A DNA stretch of 64,000 nt from CAWDMC01 sp963803295 (GCA_963803295.1 CAWDMC010000010.1:496001-560000); one strand, 5' to 3'. Positions 19,444 to 31,020 are shown, counted from the stretch's first letter. Program-made: numbers and translations. The notes: generated from the sequence alone by a model not told the origin.

Positions 19444-21417
19444 ATGAAGCCAGCAAACGGGCATGGAGTTGACAATCCCAGAGCCCCGAGAGTTGCCGTG
19501 GCGCCCGGGCCGGAACTCGTTTCTGTTGCTTCTGCAGCCTCCATTGCTTCCCCACCGCCTTCTACCGTTGTTTCCGCCGCCGTTCCCAAGGAGAGCGCCA
19601 TCGCGCTTTTGACCCTTGCCGGAATCGGTGTTCATCTCACGCTGCGCTATGCCCTCGGTATTCCGGTTGTGGCCTACCAGGTTCCGCTCTGGCTCGTGCT
19701 CAGCCTCGGTGGCGGTCCCTTAGTATACGGACTAGGGACAAGGCTGCTAAGGCGCGAGTTCGGCTCCGACCTGCTCGCCGGGATCTCGATTGTTACGGCG
19801 GTGATCCTGGGTCAATACCTGGCCGGATCGCTCGTGGTGCTAATGCTCTCCGGGGGTGGCGTGCTCGAGGCTTTCGCCGTGCGGCGCGCCTCGGGGGTGC
19901 TCGAGGCCTTGGCACGACGTATGCCGAGCATCGCTCATGTGCGGCGAGAGGGCTCGGTTCTGGACCTCTCCATAGACGCAATTCGGCCTGGCGACATCGT
20001 TTTGATCTATCCTCACGAAATCTGCCCGGTCGACGGCGTCGTCGTAGAAGGCCACGGAGTGATGGACGAATCCTACCTTACCGGTGAGCCCTTCGAGATC
20101 TCCAAGACACCCGGCGTGCAGGTGCTTTCGGGAGCCATCAACGGCGAAACGGCTCTCACCATCCGCGCTTCGAAATTGGCCGTGGACTCGCGATATGCGG
20201 GTATCATGCGGGTGATGCGCGCTGCCCAGCAGAATCGTCCGCGCATCCGTCGCCTGGGCGACGAGCTGGGCGCGTACTACACGCCGCTCGCCTTGGCTCT
20301 CGCGGCCCTGGCGTGGATTGTGAGCCACAGCCCCTTGCGCTTCCTTGGTGTGCTGGTCATCGCCACTCCGTGCCCGCTGCTCATCGCTATTCCGGTAAGC
20401 ATCATCGGGACGATTACCTTAGCCGCCAAACGCGGGATCGTGGTTCGAGATCCGTCGGTCCTCGAGCGGCTCGATACCTGCCGCACCATTATCTTCGACA
20501 AGACCGGTACCCTCACTTATGGGGTTCCCGAGCTCACAGGTCAAATCCTGGCTCCGGGATTCGATAGCCGGGAAGTCCTGGGACTGGTGTCGAGCCTCGA
20601 ACGCTACTCGAAGCATCCCCTGGCACGAGCGGTCCTGAACGCCGCCCAGAAGTCGGATCTGACGTCCGTTGACGCAACCCGGATGTCAGAGACGGCAGGG
20701 CAGGGTCTAGGGGGTTTGGTCGGTGGACGGAAAGTGCGCGTCACAAGTCGTGAGATCCTCCTGCGTGAGACGGGAACGCCCGCAACTGCGTTGCCCCCGC
20801 CTTCGAGCGGGCTCGAGTGCGCCATTTCGATCGATGATAACTACGCCGGCGTCTATCAGTTCCACGATTCGCCGCGACGCGAGAGCCGGCCCTTCATCAG
20901 ACATCTCGGCCGGCGCCATCGCTTCGACAAGGTCATGCTCGTGTCGGGCGACCGGCAAGCGGAGGTCAGCTACCTGGCGAACCTCGTCGGAGTGGGAGAG
21001 ATCCACGCCTCCAAGACTCCCGAGGAGAAAGTGGAGATCGTCCGTCGCGAGACTGCAGATTCGCGGACCCTGTTCCTCGGCGACGGGATCAACGACGCTC
21101 CTGCCCTGATGACGGCATCTGTAGGTATTGCCTTCGGCCCGAATAGCGATGTGACTAGCGAGGCTGCCGGGGCCGTGATCATGGAAGCGTCCCTGGAACG
21201 GGTCGATGAGTTCTTTCACATCGGCCGGCGCATGCGACGGATCGCGCTCGAGAGCGCTGTGGGCGGCATGCTCCTGAGCGTGGCGGGAATGCTCTTGGCT
21301 GCCTCCGGCATCCTCCAGCCGGTCACGGGAGCAGTGGCCCAGGAAATCATTGACGTACTGGCAATCGCCAACGCTCTCCGCGCCGCCTGGCCACCCAAGG
21401 TGTTGACCGATTTTTAG
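19444..21417 (+). CDS. P1B-type heavy-metal-translocating ATPase
   Basis: An inner-membrane metal pump of 657 aa. It shows the phosphorylated aspartate in DKTGTLTYG (about Asp352), the actuator loop TGEPFEIS (about residue 212), the hinge motif GDGINDAPAL (about residue 546) and the membrane metal site TPCP in VIATPCPLLIAIP (about residues 308-311). The usual CPC or CPH is thus replaced by TPC, as in the less studied P1B subgroups. There is no N-terminal metal-binding CxxC domain; the first 45 residues are Ala/Pro-rich. The last helix has AQEIIDVLAIANALRA. The transported metal cannot be deduced. It is flanked by universal stress proteins, so stress-linked metal or redox balance is plausible. 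Confidence 0.85.
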   Translation: MKPANGHGVDNPRAPRVAVAPGPELVSVASAASIASPPPSTVVSAAVPKESAIALLTLAGIGVHLTLRYALGIPVVAYQVPLWLVLSLGGGPLVYGLGTRLLRREFGSDLLAGISIVTAVILGQYLAGSLVVLMLSGGGVLEAFAVRRASGVLEALARRMPSIAHVRREGSVLDLSIDAIRPGDIVLIYPHEICPVDGVVVEGHGVMDESYLTGEPFEISKTPGVQVLSGAINGETALTIRASKLAVDSRYAGIMRVMRAAQQNRPRIRRLGDELGAYYTPLALALAALAWIVSHSPLRFLGVLVIATPCPLLIAIPVSIIGTITLAAKRGIVVRDPSVLERLDTCRTIIFDKTGTLTYGVPELTGQILAPGFDSREVLGLVSSLERYSKHPLARAVLNAAQKSDLTSVDATRMSETAGQGLGGLVGGRKVRVTSREILLRETGTPATALPPPSSGLECAISIDDNYAGVYQFHDSPRRESRPFIRHLGRRHRFDKVMLVSGDRQAEVSYLANLVGVGEIHASKTPEEKVEIVRRETADSRTLFLGDGINDAPALMTASVGIAFGPNSDVTSEAAGAVIMEASLERVDEFFHIGRRMRRIALESAVGGMLLSVAGMLLAASGILQPVTGAVAQEIIDVLAIANALRAAWPPKVLTDF

Positions 21418-21443
21418 CGCGCACGGGCTCCCTGATATCCGGG

Positions 21444-21459
21444 TGTGACCGGAGTCACA
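21444..21459. promoter_or_regulatory. CRP/FNR-family-like binding site (perfect consensus)
   Basis: TGTGACCGGAGTCACA matches TGTGA-N6-TCACA at all ten fixed positions. It lies just after the metal ATPase stop and 128 bases before the small membrane protein start at 21587, a reasonable place for an activator site. A half-site GAGTCACA follows at about 21474. Confidence 0.55.
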
Positions 21460-21586
21460 AGCAGACGTATTCGGAGTCACAGCATTCGAAGCCCGACAGC
21501 GTTATTAATGGGAGCAGGAATGGGATTTGAAACGCCGCGGCCGTAGATAAGGCAGGTTGCGGCGAAATTCTTTGAGGAGGGGTGAA

Positions 21587-21871
21587 ATGGTACCCTTTGT
21601 TACGACTTGGGCCGTTCTGGCGGCGATCGTCCTTGCATTAGCGATTTACCGCTCGGTGTTGGCCTCGCACGAGGAACCTACGACAAGTCTGCACGTTTCG
21701 GCAGGGTCCGCGGCGGCCGCACATGATGACACGAAAATTGAGAAGCGCCTGACGATCGTGGACCGTTGGGGCCAGATCCTGACGGTTGTCGGCGCAATCT
21801 ACGGTTTGGTTCTCGCCGGCATTTACCTGTACCACGTGTGGCTTGCCAGCGCTAGCACCCCGCCACAGTAA
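21587..21871 (+). CDS. Small membrane protein, two helices, unknown function
   Basis: A 94-aa product not matched to a named family. The ATG at 21587 has a strong GAGGAGG six bases upstream; an in-frame start 10 codons earlier has none. Helix one spans about residues 3-19 (TTWAVLAAIVLALAIY) and helix two about residues 68-86 (GQILTVVGAIYGLVLAGIYLY). A soluble, His/Asp-containing loop lies between them. It lies between the metal ATPase and a tandem universal stress protein, all in one direction, downstream of a perfect CRP/FNR-like box. It probably shares their regulation. The function is unknown. Confidence 0.65.
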   Translation: MVPFVTTWAVLAAIVLALAIYRSVLASHEEPTTSLHVSAGSAAAAHDDTKIEKRLTIVDRWGQILTVVGAIYGLVLAGIYLYHVWLASASTPPQ

Positions 21872-21995
21872 GCGGCCTGACGCCTTCTCAAGATCGGCGG
21901 ACCCGTCTGATCCCGCGGGTGCCGCCTCGCCGGCGGTTCACGGGTCGTGGCGGTTCGGGACCGCCGGCGACAAGCTATTAGGGAGGAGGCTCCTC

Positions 21996-22880
21996 ATGCT
22001 CAAAATCCAGCAGATTCTCTGTCCGGTTGACTTCTCTGAGTTTTCAACCCGCGCCTTCGATTACGCCTATTCCCTGGCCAGACACTACGGGGCAAGACTT
22101 ACCCTGGAACATGTGGTCCAGCCGCTGACCTCACTTTACCCTTACTACGCCTTCCCGGAGACCCTCAACGAAGTCTACTGGGACCTCGATAGCAACGCTC
22201 AGGAGCAACTCGGCAATCTGGTCAGCCACCGCACCTGGAACGGACTCAAGCCCGACACTGTCGTGCATCGTGGGATGCTGCCCGAAACCATTCTCGCTTA
22301 TGCCGAGGCGCAGCACGCCGATTTGATTGTGATGGGTACTCACGGGCGTCAGGGTCTTGACCGCGTTACCATGGGCTCCGTCACCGAGAAGGTGCTGCGT
22401 AAGTCGTGCTGCCCGGTGCTGGTGGTCCGTAAGCCCGCCCATGACTTTGTCGAGCCCCGGTCCAAGGAGGATCCGGTCCACCTCAAGAAGATCCTCTTTT
22501 GCGCCGACTTTTCCGAGAACTCGGGACGGGCGCTCAGCTACGCCATCTCTTTGGCGCTTGAGTACAACTCTGAATTGACCATGCTGAACGTGGTCGAGGA
22601 AGTGCCCACCAATCAGGAACTGCACACTACGACGGCAGGGATAGCACGCCAGCTCGAAGCGATGGTCCCGCCCCAGGCGCGCGACTGGTGTACGGTGAAA
22701 TGCACGGTGCGGATCGGCAAACCCTACCAGGAAATAATCCAATTGGCGCTGGAGTGGCAGGCCGACCTGATTGTGATAGGCGTACGGGGGCGAAACGCTC
22801 TGGACCGTGCCTTGTTCGGCTCAACTACGCAGCGCGTGATCCAACTGGGGACCTGCCCGGTATTGGCCGTCCACTCCTGA
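21996..22880 (+). CDS. Universal stress protein with two Usp domains
   Basis: A 294-aa cytoplasmic protein made of two UspA domains. Domain one starts KIQQILCPVDFSEFSTRAF and has the ATP signature VMGTHGRQGLDRVTMGSVTEKVL with CCPVLVVR near residue 140. Domain two starts LKKILFCADFSENSGRAL and has VIGVRGRNALDRALFGSTTQRVI with CPVLAVHS at the end. Both nucleotide motifs look intact. The ATG at 21996 has GGGAGGAGG upstream; longer in-frame starts are unsupported. Tandem Usp proteins are usually induced by starvation, hypoxia or respiratory block. The neighbouring CRP/FNR-like sites agree with that, but the trigger here is unknown. Confidence 0.9.
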   Translation: MLKIQQILCPVDFSEFSTRAFDYAYSLARHYGARLTLEHVVQPLTSLYPYYAFPETLNEVYWDLDSNAQEQLGNLVSHRTWNGLKPDTVVHRGMLPETILAYAEAQHADLIVMGTHGRQGLDRVTMGSVTEKVLRKSCCPVLVVRKPAHDFVEPRSKEDPVHLKKILFCADFSENSGRALSYAISLALEYNSELTMLNVVEEVPTNQELHTTTAGIARQLEAMVPPQARDWCTVKCTVRIGKPYQEIIQLALEWQADLIVIGVRGRNALDRALFGSTTQRVIQLGTCPVLAVHS

Positions 22881-23084
22881 TACCGGGAGATCTGCCCCGA
22901 ATAATGTGCCGCGATCGAGGCGCAGACGCAAAGGGTTTCGACGCGACCGAAGCCGAAGCCCGATATGTAAAGTTATCGCATCAGTTCTTCCGTTATCGGT
23001 CCTCCTGGTCCAGCCTTACCCGTATCTCAAGGCCACCAACGGGACTGGGCCGTTGTCGCCGGCTATGGGACACATCTGATTATA

Positions 23085-24984
23085 TTATCGGGTCGCCGTG
23101 AACCCGCCACTCACCCGAGTTCGCGAATTTGGAACATTCGACTTACCGACGTCAACATGATAGGCATCCAGGATTATTCCTGTGGCCTGTAGAAACTGGA
23201 CGAGGGCCTTGGCGTAATCGGTCCGGCCCGTGACCTCGGCTGTCTCCGCGTCCACCAGATCGCGTTGCGCTTGGATGATGTGGAGCATGTCCGATTCACC
23301 AAGTCGAAACTTCTTCTGCTCGCCGTCGAAGGTCTGCTGAGCCATGGTCACGGAGGCCTGAGCCGCTTCGATTTCAGTTTTGGCGTCAGCGACGGCAATC
23401 ACCGCGCGCCTCACTTCCTCCTCGATCGCCAGCTTTTGCTGCTGAAACTTGGCTTCAAGCTGCCTTTCCTCCAGCAATGCACGCGCCGCATCAGCCTGTG
23501 CCTGCCGGTTTTTGAGAGGAATGCTCAGGGAGAAACCCACCGTGTAGTCCGGGTACCTATTGCGGAAGGTTTGAGCAAGGGCGTCCCACATGCCGCCTGC
23601 TTCTGTTGCCACCACGTTCCCATTCGAGTCCCGCACCAGCCCTTTTCCGGAAAGCCCTTGCGGGGCATATGTGCCGAAAACCCCTAAGCTGGGTAGCAGG
23701 GCGTTGCGGGCCGCTTTCACCGTGATCTCCTGGTTGCGCAGATTCAACTCGTTCTGTTCAATCTCGGGCCGGTTTTCGGCAGCCCGGCGTAAGGCCTCTT
23801 CGAGGGGCGGGATATCATCAAGGCGGGGTTCGGGCAGAGTCGCCAGCGGAACGATCTCTGCCTGGCTCACGTTCGAATCCACGCGCTTTGCCAGCAGCGT
23901 CTTGAGCTGTTCCTGCTGCTGTTGCGCCTGTGCGCGCGCCCGGACCAGGTCGGTCTTTCGGCGCGCCAGTTCGGAATTGGCGCGCAGCACCTCGAAGGGC
24001 GCGATCACTCTTAGCTTCTCTTCCTTGGTGCGGTCATCGAGCGTCTTCCGGGCCAGGTCCAAAGCCTTTTGGGTTACGTCTAGCTGGTCACGCGAAGAGA
24101 CCACGTCCCAGTAGAGGGCCAGCGCCTTCGCCAGAGTGGTCATGACCTTGAGCCGCAAGCTGCTATCGGCGAAGCTTTGCTCGTTGTTTGCCATTCGGAT
24201 GAATCGTCTGTTCACCTGCCGTCCAAAGCCGTTCAACAGGGGTTGTGTAAAGCCTAGGATCAATTGCGTGGGGACTACGGGATTGTAAAGAGTGGTTACA
24301 GAAGAGGAGGTTTGGCGGTACCCGCCCAGCCCGATCCCCAAACTCGTCCCCGTCGAAAACGATTGGCTGAGGGAGTACGAGTAATAGGCGTAGTGGGTAG
24401 TCAGGACAGGCACACCCTGAAGAACCGTGATGCCGAGGGGAGTCGTGTTCTGATTCCAAAAGTAGGTAAATCCTGGCGATAGGATCAAATCCGCCGCTTC
24501 CGCCGATACTTACCGCACCGTTCCCGCCACCCGACCCACCCGCGCCCCCGCCACCGCCGCTTCCGCTCCCAATCCCACCACCAATCGCTCCCGAGAACAG
24601 GGCCGAGGACTGGAAAGCGCCTGAGACTCCCCGCACGGCACCCCCGCCCTGGGCACGAAGAAGATCGGTTTTCGCCATCCCGACGTTATAGCTTTCGACC
24701 GCAATGTCGAGATTGTTCTCCAGCGTTAATGCGATCACATCGTCCAGGGATAAAGCCAGCTTCCCGCCGCTCAATAATGACTCCAAACGCGGTGAGTTCG
24801 TGAAGGACGCCGGCGGGACATACGGAGACCCGTATGGGTTCACGTTGCCTTCCATCGAACCTAGCGATGCGCGGCCGATGGGATCTGGGTGGCTGGCGCT
24901 GACTTCCTGTGAAATCAGACTGTCGGGGTCAAAGAGCAACAGAGATAGGACTCCGATCGATAGGATGAGTAGACGCGTTTTCAC
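23085..24984 (-). pseudogene. TolC-family outer-membrane efflux protein, one frameshift
   Basis: A signal peptide (TRLLILSIGVLSLLLF) follows a GTG at 24984 that has GGGGAG six bases upstream. The first frame then reads LALSLDDVIALTLENNLDI, the usual start of TolC coiled-coil domains, a long Gly/Ser-rich stretch and GSGGFDP. Near 24487 the family sequence passes to another frame (LSPGFTYFWNQNTTPLG onward) and continues to 23085 with long helices (DVVSSRDQLDVTQKALDLA, AIEEEVRRAVIAVADAKTEI, DMLHIIQAQRDLVDAE). Joined length is about 630 aa. TolC proteins form trimeric outer-membrane channels for efflux pumps or secretion. It lies 521 bases beyond the three ADOP permeases in the same direction, so a joint export role is possible. 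Confidence 0.7.
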
Positions 24985-25505
24985 GACGAGCTCCCCTAGG
25001 ACCAATTCAGAAGTGGACAGGCCAGGTGCGGCCGGAGCAGACGCTCGTCCCTATAATTGCCGAGACAACAACAACGGTTCCGCTGCTATCAACCAACTTC
25101 GAACCGCGACACTCCATTCCGCGCCTTGGGGCTGTACCCTGCATGGCCCGTAATCTTCCAAAGGGCACGCCGGATGCCAGAGCGTGTAAGGATTTCGTAG
25201 ATTTGCCAACTGTTTGATGGGAGCAAGTGACGTTAGTCGTCCATCTCTGGGATTCCGTGTCCGAAAGCGAACAGCATGGCGGGCTCTTTGCCCAAGCCTG
25301 TAAACACGAGACAAAACAAAGTTAGGATGCACATAATGAATCCACGCAAAACTGAGTCTTGATCTTCTGCGAGGTGCGGATCGGCACCTTTGGACAGGAG
25401 CGGACATCTCCTACCGGTTTGTACTCCCGCGGAAGAGCGAATTTTCGATTCTGATTGACAAGCCAGAGGCAGCTATAGCGCAGCCCTTCGATCGACCATT
25501 GACAA
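24985..25505 (-). other. 521-base intergenic region between the TolC-like gene and the ADOP genes
   Basis: No supported gene. Open frames here lack ribosome sites and family motifs. On the minus strand an A/T-rich TATAGG lies near 25051-25056, but no clear -35 is spaced correctly. A separate promoter for the TolC-like gene is likely from the gap length alone, but I cannot place it. Confidence 0.4.
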
Positions 25506-28179
25506 TTACTCGTGCCTCAGGGCCACAACCGGGTCGACATTTGTCGCCCGCCAGGCAGGTATGCAGCAGGCCGCAAGTGCCGCCAGCACGAGCAAGAGGT
25601 CCACACCGGCATAGGTAACGGGATCGGTCGGGCTCACCCCCACCAAGAAATGACCCACCAATCGTGCTACCCCAAACGCCAGGAGGGTACCCACTACCGA
25701 GCCAAGCGCGACAATGAGGACAGCTTGTTGTAAGACCGTCCTCAGGATTTCCCCCGGAAGAGCCCCTAGTGCCAAGCGGATCCCAAACTCGTGAGTGCGT
25801 TGCGCGGTTATAAACGAAACGACACCATACACGCCGACGATTGCTAGTATCAAGCCGAGAAGTCCCATGGCGGTAGCCAATCCTGCCCCCAACTTGAACA
25901 GCAATCTTCCGTTTAGAGTGTCGAGCGCATCGGTCATGGTTTGAATGTCCGATAGGGGCATGGCCGGCTCAAGGTGTCTGACCAATCCAATGATCCCTTG
26001 TGCCATCGCTTCCGGATCGCCTGCCGTGCGCACTTGCAGCGTGACTGGCAAGAAGGGCTTTTGCGCAAGCGCCATGTAAAAGTGAGCGCCCTCCGGGAGG
26101 AGCAAGTTCTCAGTCCTGCTGTTCTTCACCACGCCGACAACTTCCAGGGGACGACTAAGGTCGCCCATCAACCAGAACTGCTTGCCGATAGGGTCCTTGC
26201 CGGTCCAGAAGCGCTCAGCCATTGCTTGGTTGATGATGGCAATGCGGACTGAGTTTTGGTTGTCGGTTTCGCGAATGCCTCGCCCTCGAAGCAAGGGGAT
26301 ATGCATTGTTTCGAAATAACCTGGAGAGACAGCGTTCAGACCTGCAAACGGAACAGGCTGCCCGGGTGACGCTCCAAAGCCTTCCACTTTGAGAGACTCA
26401 CCCATACTGTTGTTGCCCATAGGGACCGTAGCTGCCAGACTCGCCGAGTCGACACCGGGCAGCGGGCGAATCCGTTCAAGCAGAGCCTCGACAAACTCAT
26501 TTCCCTGGGGCTGGCTGTAACCCGCGAGACGGGGATCAAGGGTGACATTCAGAACGTGTTGCGGTTCAAAGCCCAAATCCGAACGCTGGACCCCCAAGAG
26601 ACTCCGAACGAAAAGTCCCGCAACAATCAGCAGCATCAGAGAGCCCGCCAGTTGACCTACAACCAGACCTTCACGGAAACGATAGCCGCGAGCCGAGGTG
26701 CTACGTCCGCTACCATGCAAAACTCATTTAAATCGCCCCCAGTAATCCGCCACGCCGGGGCAATCCCTGAAATCACGGTCGCTAGGAGCGCGAGGGCAAA
26801 CGCATACGTGAACACGCGCCAGTCAAAGTGAAAGTCCAGCACGAGGGGGACATCGGTGTGGAGAGGCATCGAGCTGAGCACGCGGTTTCCCGCCAAGCCC
26901 AGTACGATCCCTGCCAAGCAGCCGAACAAAGCCAACAGGAAACTCTCGGTGAGCAAGTACGAAATTAGCCGAGCTCGTGTTGCTCCCAGTGCTGCCCGAA
27001 TCGCCATTTCATCGCGGCGTATGCGTGCGCGGGCCAAAAGGATACTCGTGACGTTAACACACGCCAACGCCAAAACCACCGATGCCAAGGTCAAAAAGAG
27101 TGCTGACACCACCGCTAGCGAACGCGGCGGACGGGAAGTCGCGCCGGTGGGTGGAAGCCGGAAAGCATTGAGCGTCCTCCAGTCGTCCGCTTTCGGATAC
27201 TGCGCCGCGAGGCGCTTGGCAACTACATCCAGCGCCGTTTCGATCTCTTTTTCGGTGATTCCTGGCCTTACTCTGGCAACCAACACCAGGCGCTTGTCCT
27301 GTCGGTCGTGCAGAAAACTAGCTGCGCTTGGCTGTCAACGGCCGCCATCCCTAAGGGCAGGTAACCTTGCGTGTCCACAATGGATGAGATTGGGCGGAAT
27401 CCCTCCGGAGCGACTCCTATGATGGTGACTGGCCTACCGTTCACGGTCGCCTTCTTGCCAACAATATTGGGATCACCGCCGAGATGCGCCTGCCAGAATG
27501 AATAACCAAGCACGAGGACCGGGTCGGCGCTGGCAAGATCGCCCTCGGAGGGCAGAATGAACCGGCCGAGAGCCGGGCGAATGCCGAGCAGGGTGAAGAA
27601 GTTTCCCGTCACGAAGTTGGTCCATATCCGTTCACTCTTGCCGTCTACGGCAAGGCCGGTAGCGCTAAACACCTGCACTCCGGCCATATCGGAAAACAAC
27701 CCACCGGTTTGATTTCTGATCTCCTGGAAGTCCCCATAAGAGAATCCATTGCTGAACCCGCCGCTCTTCTCCTCGGCAGCGAGAGTGTAGATCTGGCTGG
27801 GATGCTGGATGGGGAGTGGACGAAGCAACAGTCCGTTGACCATGCTGAAAACCGCGGTGTTCAGGCCGATTCCAAGAGCCAGCGTGATGATGGCGACACC
27901 CGTGAAACCAGGATTCTTTGCCAGCATACGTAAGGCGAAACGGAAATCCTGAAGTAATCTTTCCACGAATCGCACACCCCGGGCGTCGCGGCACTCCTCT
28001 TTGACCTGCTCGACGCCGCCGAAACTGCGCAAGGCGGCGTGTCGAGCTTCCTCCGGGCTCATTCCCGCCTCCATATTCTGCTCGATCTGTTTTTCGAGAT
28101 GGAATGTCACCTCTTCGGAAAGTCGCCGGTCGAATTCCTCTTTTTGGAACAGAGCCTGCAGAGACCGGATAAATTTCAT
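25506..28179 (-). pseudogene. ADOP-type (MacB-like) permease, copy 1, two frameshifts
   Basis: The protein would be about 890 aa. It opens with the soluble ADOP domain (RLSEEVTFHLEKQIEQNMEAG, SPEEARHAALRSFGG, EECRDARG), then a first helix with ALGIGLNTAVFSMVNGLL. A periplasmic MacB-type core and the FtsX-like helices follow, with LACVNVTSILLARARIRR and LGATRARLISYLLTES. The end has IVGVYGVVSFITAQRTHEFG and NVDPVVALRHE. Frame changes occur near 27308 (one more T restores VFLHDRQDK) and near 26710 (joining DLNE to LHGSGRSTSARG). ADOP proteins are duplicated orphan permeases known from Acidobacteria; partner ATPases are not encoded nearby. It is last in the padR-led row. The substrate is unknown. 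Confidence 0.75.
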
Positions 28180-28353
28180 ATCGAGCCTACCTTTGCTTTC
28201 GCGGTAGTCAACCTATATAGGCGAGAAGAAAACACTCGAGTAGCGGATGGTGAATGACTCGAGCTCGTTTCGTAACGGGGGTCGCGTTCCAATTCAGAAT
28301 TCGCCATTCAAAACTCCGCAACACCGACAACTCTTCTTGTCACTGGTTGCTCT

Positions 28354-30998
28354 TTACTCGCATCTCAATGCGACCATGGGGTCCACTTTCGTTGCGCGGA
28401 GTGCGGGCAGAAAAGCCGCGACGGCTGCCACGACCGCTAGTGTGAGTATCGCGATGACCAGCGAAAACGGATCGGCCGGTTCCAATCCGAACAGCAGTCC
28501 GGTGATGAGCTGAGTGCAGGCGACTGCGACCGGAATACCTATCAGCAGACCCATGAAAAATAGTTCCAATGTTTCTCGAACACACAAACCAAGAACATCG
28601 ATCCGCGAGGCGCCGAGCGCCATCCGGACGCCGATTTCATTGGTGCGGCGCTTGACAGAGTAGGAGGCAACGCCGTACAAACCCACGCCGCACATGCTCA
28701 GCACCAGTGCGCAAAACAAGGCAGAAAGGATCGCGTACGTACGTTCCGGCCCTAAGGTGCTATTCACCTCATCGGTCATCGTCCGGACGTCGTAGACTAT
28801 CAACCCCGGATCAATCTCTAGCATGGCCCGACGGACGCTTGCCGCCGTTGCCTCCGGGTCGCCCATGACCCGCACATGAAGCACGAATGGCGGGTGTCGG
28901 TTGAATTGCCAGAGCGACTGAAAGATGGCCGGGTATGGCGCGCGACGCAGGCTGGCGAGCCTTGCGTCCTTTACTACCCCAATGATCTCGTAATTGCTTG
29001 CCGAGTTCGGGCCCTGGTCGCCAAAGCGCTGGCCGAGCGGATTCTGACCCGGAAAGTACTTCCGGGCAAAGGCTTCGTTGACGATCGCCACCAGAGGGGC
29101 GCCGACTCGGTCGCGGACGGAGAATTCACGCCCCATCCGCAGTGGAATCCCGCTGGTTGCGAAAAATCCTGGGCCCACGATGTTGAAGCTGACATCCTCG
29201 CCATGAGCATAGTTTTGAACCCAGACGGTTTTTCCGGCAGAGTTCCCGAATAAGGGGATCCAAGCAAGAGCGGACGAACGCACGCCGGGCACGGCGGCCG
29301 CCCGCTCCATCAGTTCGTGCAAAAGGCCGGTGACCCGGTCGCCCTGGAACCGCGACTCACGCGGGTCGATGCTCATCAGCAGAAGGTGGTCGCGTTCGAA
29401 ACCGGCGTCTACCGCAACGAGATTGCGCAGTGTCCTGATAAACAGCGCGGCGCCGACCAGCAGCACCGCCGACGCGGCGACCTGCACTACGAGAAAAGTC
29501 CGGGTTGGGCGCAGCCGAAGCCGACTGGCGGCGAGCATCCCACCGCGCGTCGTGTTGAGACCGAATCGCGGGACGCGCAGCGCCGGCACGAGCCCGAACG
29601 CTATCCCGGTCAGTACAGACACGCCCGCGGTGAAAGCCAGCAGCGGCATATTGAAGTGAAAGTGCAGGGTTCCGGAACTGTTGAGCATCAGCAGGGTCAT
29701 AAGCAGGTGGTGGACCCAGCAGCCTACCACCAACCCCAGGCACCCGCCGCCCACCCCCAACAGCACGCTTTCCGTGAGCAACTGCCGAATGATGCGCCAG
29801 CTACCGGCTCCGAGAGCGAGCCGTAGGGCTATTTCACGTGACCGCTCGGCCGTACGCCCTAGCAGCAGGCTCGCCAAGTTTGTGCAGCAGATGAGCAGTA
29901 CGATGCCAACCAGAATGCCGAGGACGCCTAACGGCCCCTGCAGCCCCAAACGCACACCATATTCGCCGTTCGCGGCAGGGATCACGTCCAACTTCACATC
30001 CGCCATCCAGCTTCGCTGATCTATCAGTTCCCCGGCGAGGAGCGCGTGGAAGCGGGCGTCGACCTGAGTACGCGCCTCCTGGAATGATACGTTGGGCTTG
30101 AGCCGCGCAAAATAATAGACGTAGTACGAAGCGCCATCGGGCAGCGGAACAGCGTGGAGAGGGCAGGTAATATCGGGCGGCGAGAGTCGGTCCAAACCAT
30201 GAAACTCGGGCGGAGTCACGCCCACGATCGTAAGCGCCGTGCCCTCGAGGTAAACGGCTTTGCCGAGGATCGACGGATCGAGCGCGAAGCGTCGCCGCCA
30301 ATAGCGTGTAGCTGAGCACAGCCGTGGGTGCGGCCCCTTGCCGATCGTCCGCGATGTTGAGGGTGCGCCCGAGAACGGCCCGGAGGCCGAGTGTCGAATA
30401 GTAGGAGCCGGAAACCTGTTGCACGCGCACACGCTCAGAAACGTCGTCCGACCGGAGACTCGCCTCGCGGCTAAGGTAGGCGAACAGGCCGGGCAGCGCC
30501 GGCTGCGGTTCCAATAGCGGATTGTATTCCGGCCAATTAAAGTTCGACGCCCCGTGGCCGTGCTCGACCCAAATTAGCTGCACCAATTCCTGCGGGTGCT
30601 GGATGGGGAGACGCTCGAGGATAGCATCATTGAACAAACTGAATATCGCGGTGTTGGGCCCGATGCCCAGCGCCAGCGTTAGTGATTGCCACGGCGGTGA
30701 AGCCAGGGTTTCTGCGCAGCCCCCGCAGGACGTAGCGCGTGTCCCGAATCGTCGTCTCGATGAAGCTTACACGCCGAGCGTCGCGGCATTCCTCTTTGAC
30801 CTGCTCAACTCCGCCTATTTCGCGCAGCGCAGCATAACGCGCTTCCTCTGCTGTGATCCCTCGTGCGACGTTCTCCTCAATCAGTTTTTCCAGATGGAAC
30901 CGGAGTTCGTCAGTCAATTCCTGTTCAACCTTCGCCTTAAAAAACAGGGACCGAAGTCGAAGCGGAAACTTGCCTAACCATCGCATCAACTGTTCCAT
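28354..30998 (-). pseudogene. ADOP-type (MacB-like) permease, copy 2, two frameshifts
   Basis: The same architecture as copy 1, about 880 aa when joined. The first piece (30998 to about 30690) has the soluble domain RFHLEKLIEENVARGIT, EEARYAALREIGG and EECRDARR. After an extra base near 30690 the frame continues as LTLALGIGPNTAIFSLFND up to about 30305. A second change there joins TAVLSY to RYWRRRFALDPSILG. The long last piece has the core periplasmic domain, RSREIALRLALGAGSWRIIR, YGVASYSVKRRTNEIG and the C-terminal ATKVDPMVALRCE. The final motif is nearly identical to that of copy 3, so the copies are paralogues by duplication. It lies 22 bases after copy 3 and 174 bases before copy 1. Confidence 0.75.
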
Positions 30999-31020
30999 GA
31001 CTGTGCCTCACCTGGACCAG

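Noticed and set aside
20707..21480. 257-codon minus-strand frame inside the metal ATPase gene
   Set aside because: It is the complement of the conserved hydrolase domain of the ATPase and has no motif of its own.
25436..25470. TTGACA followed by TATAGC on the plus strand
   Set aside because: The spacer is only 13 bases and no plus-strand gene follows.
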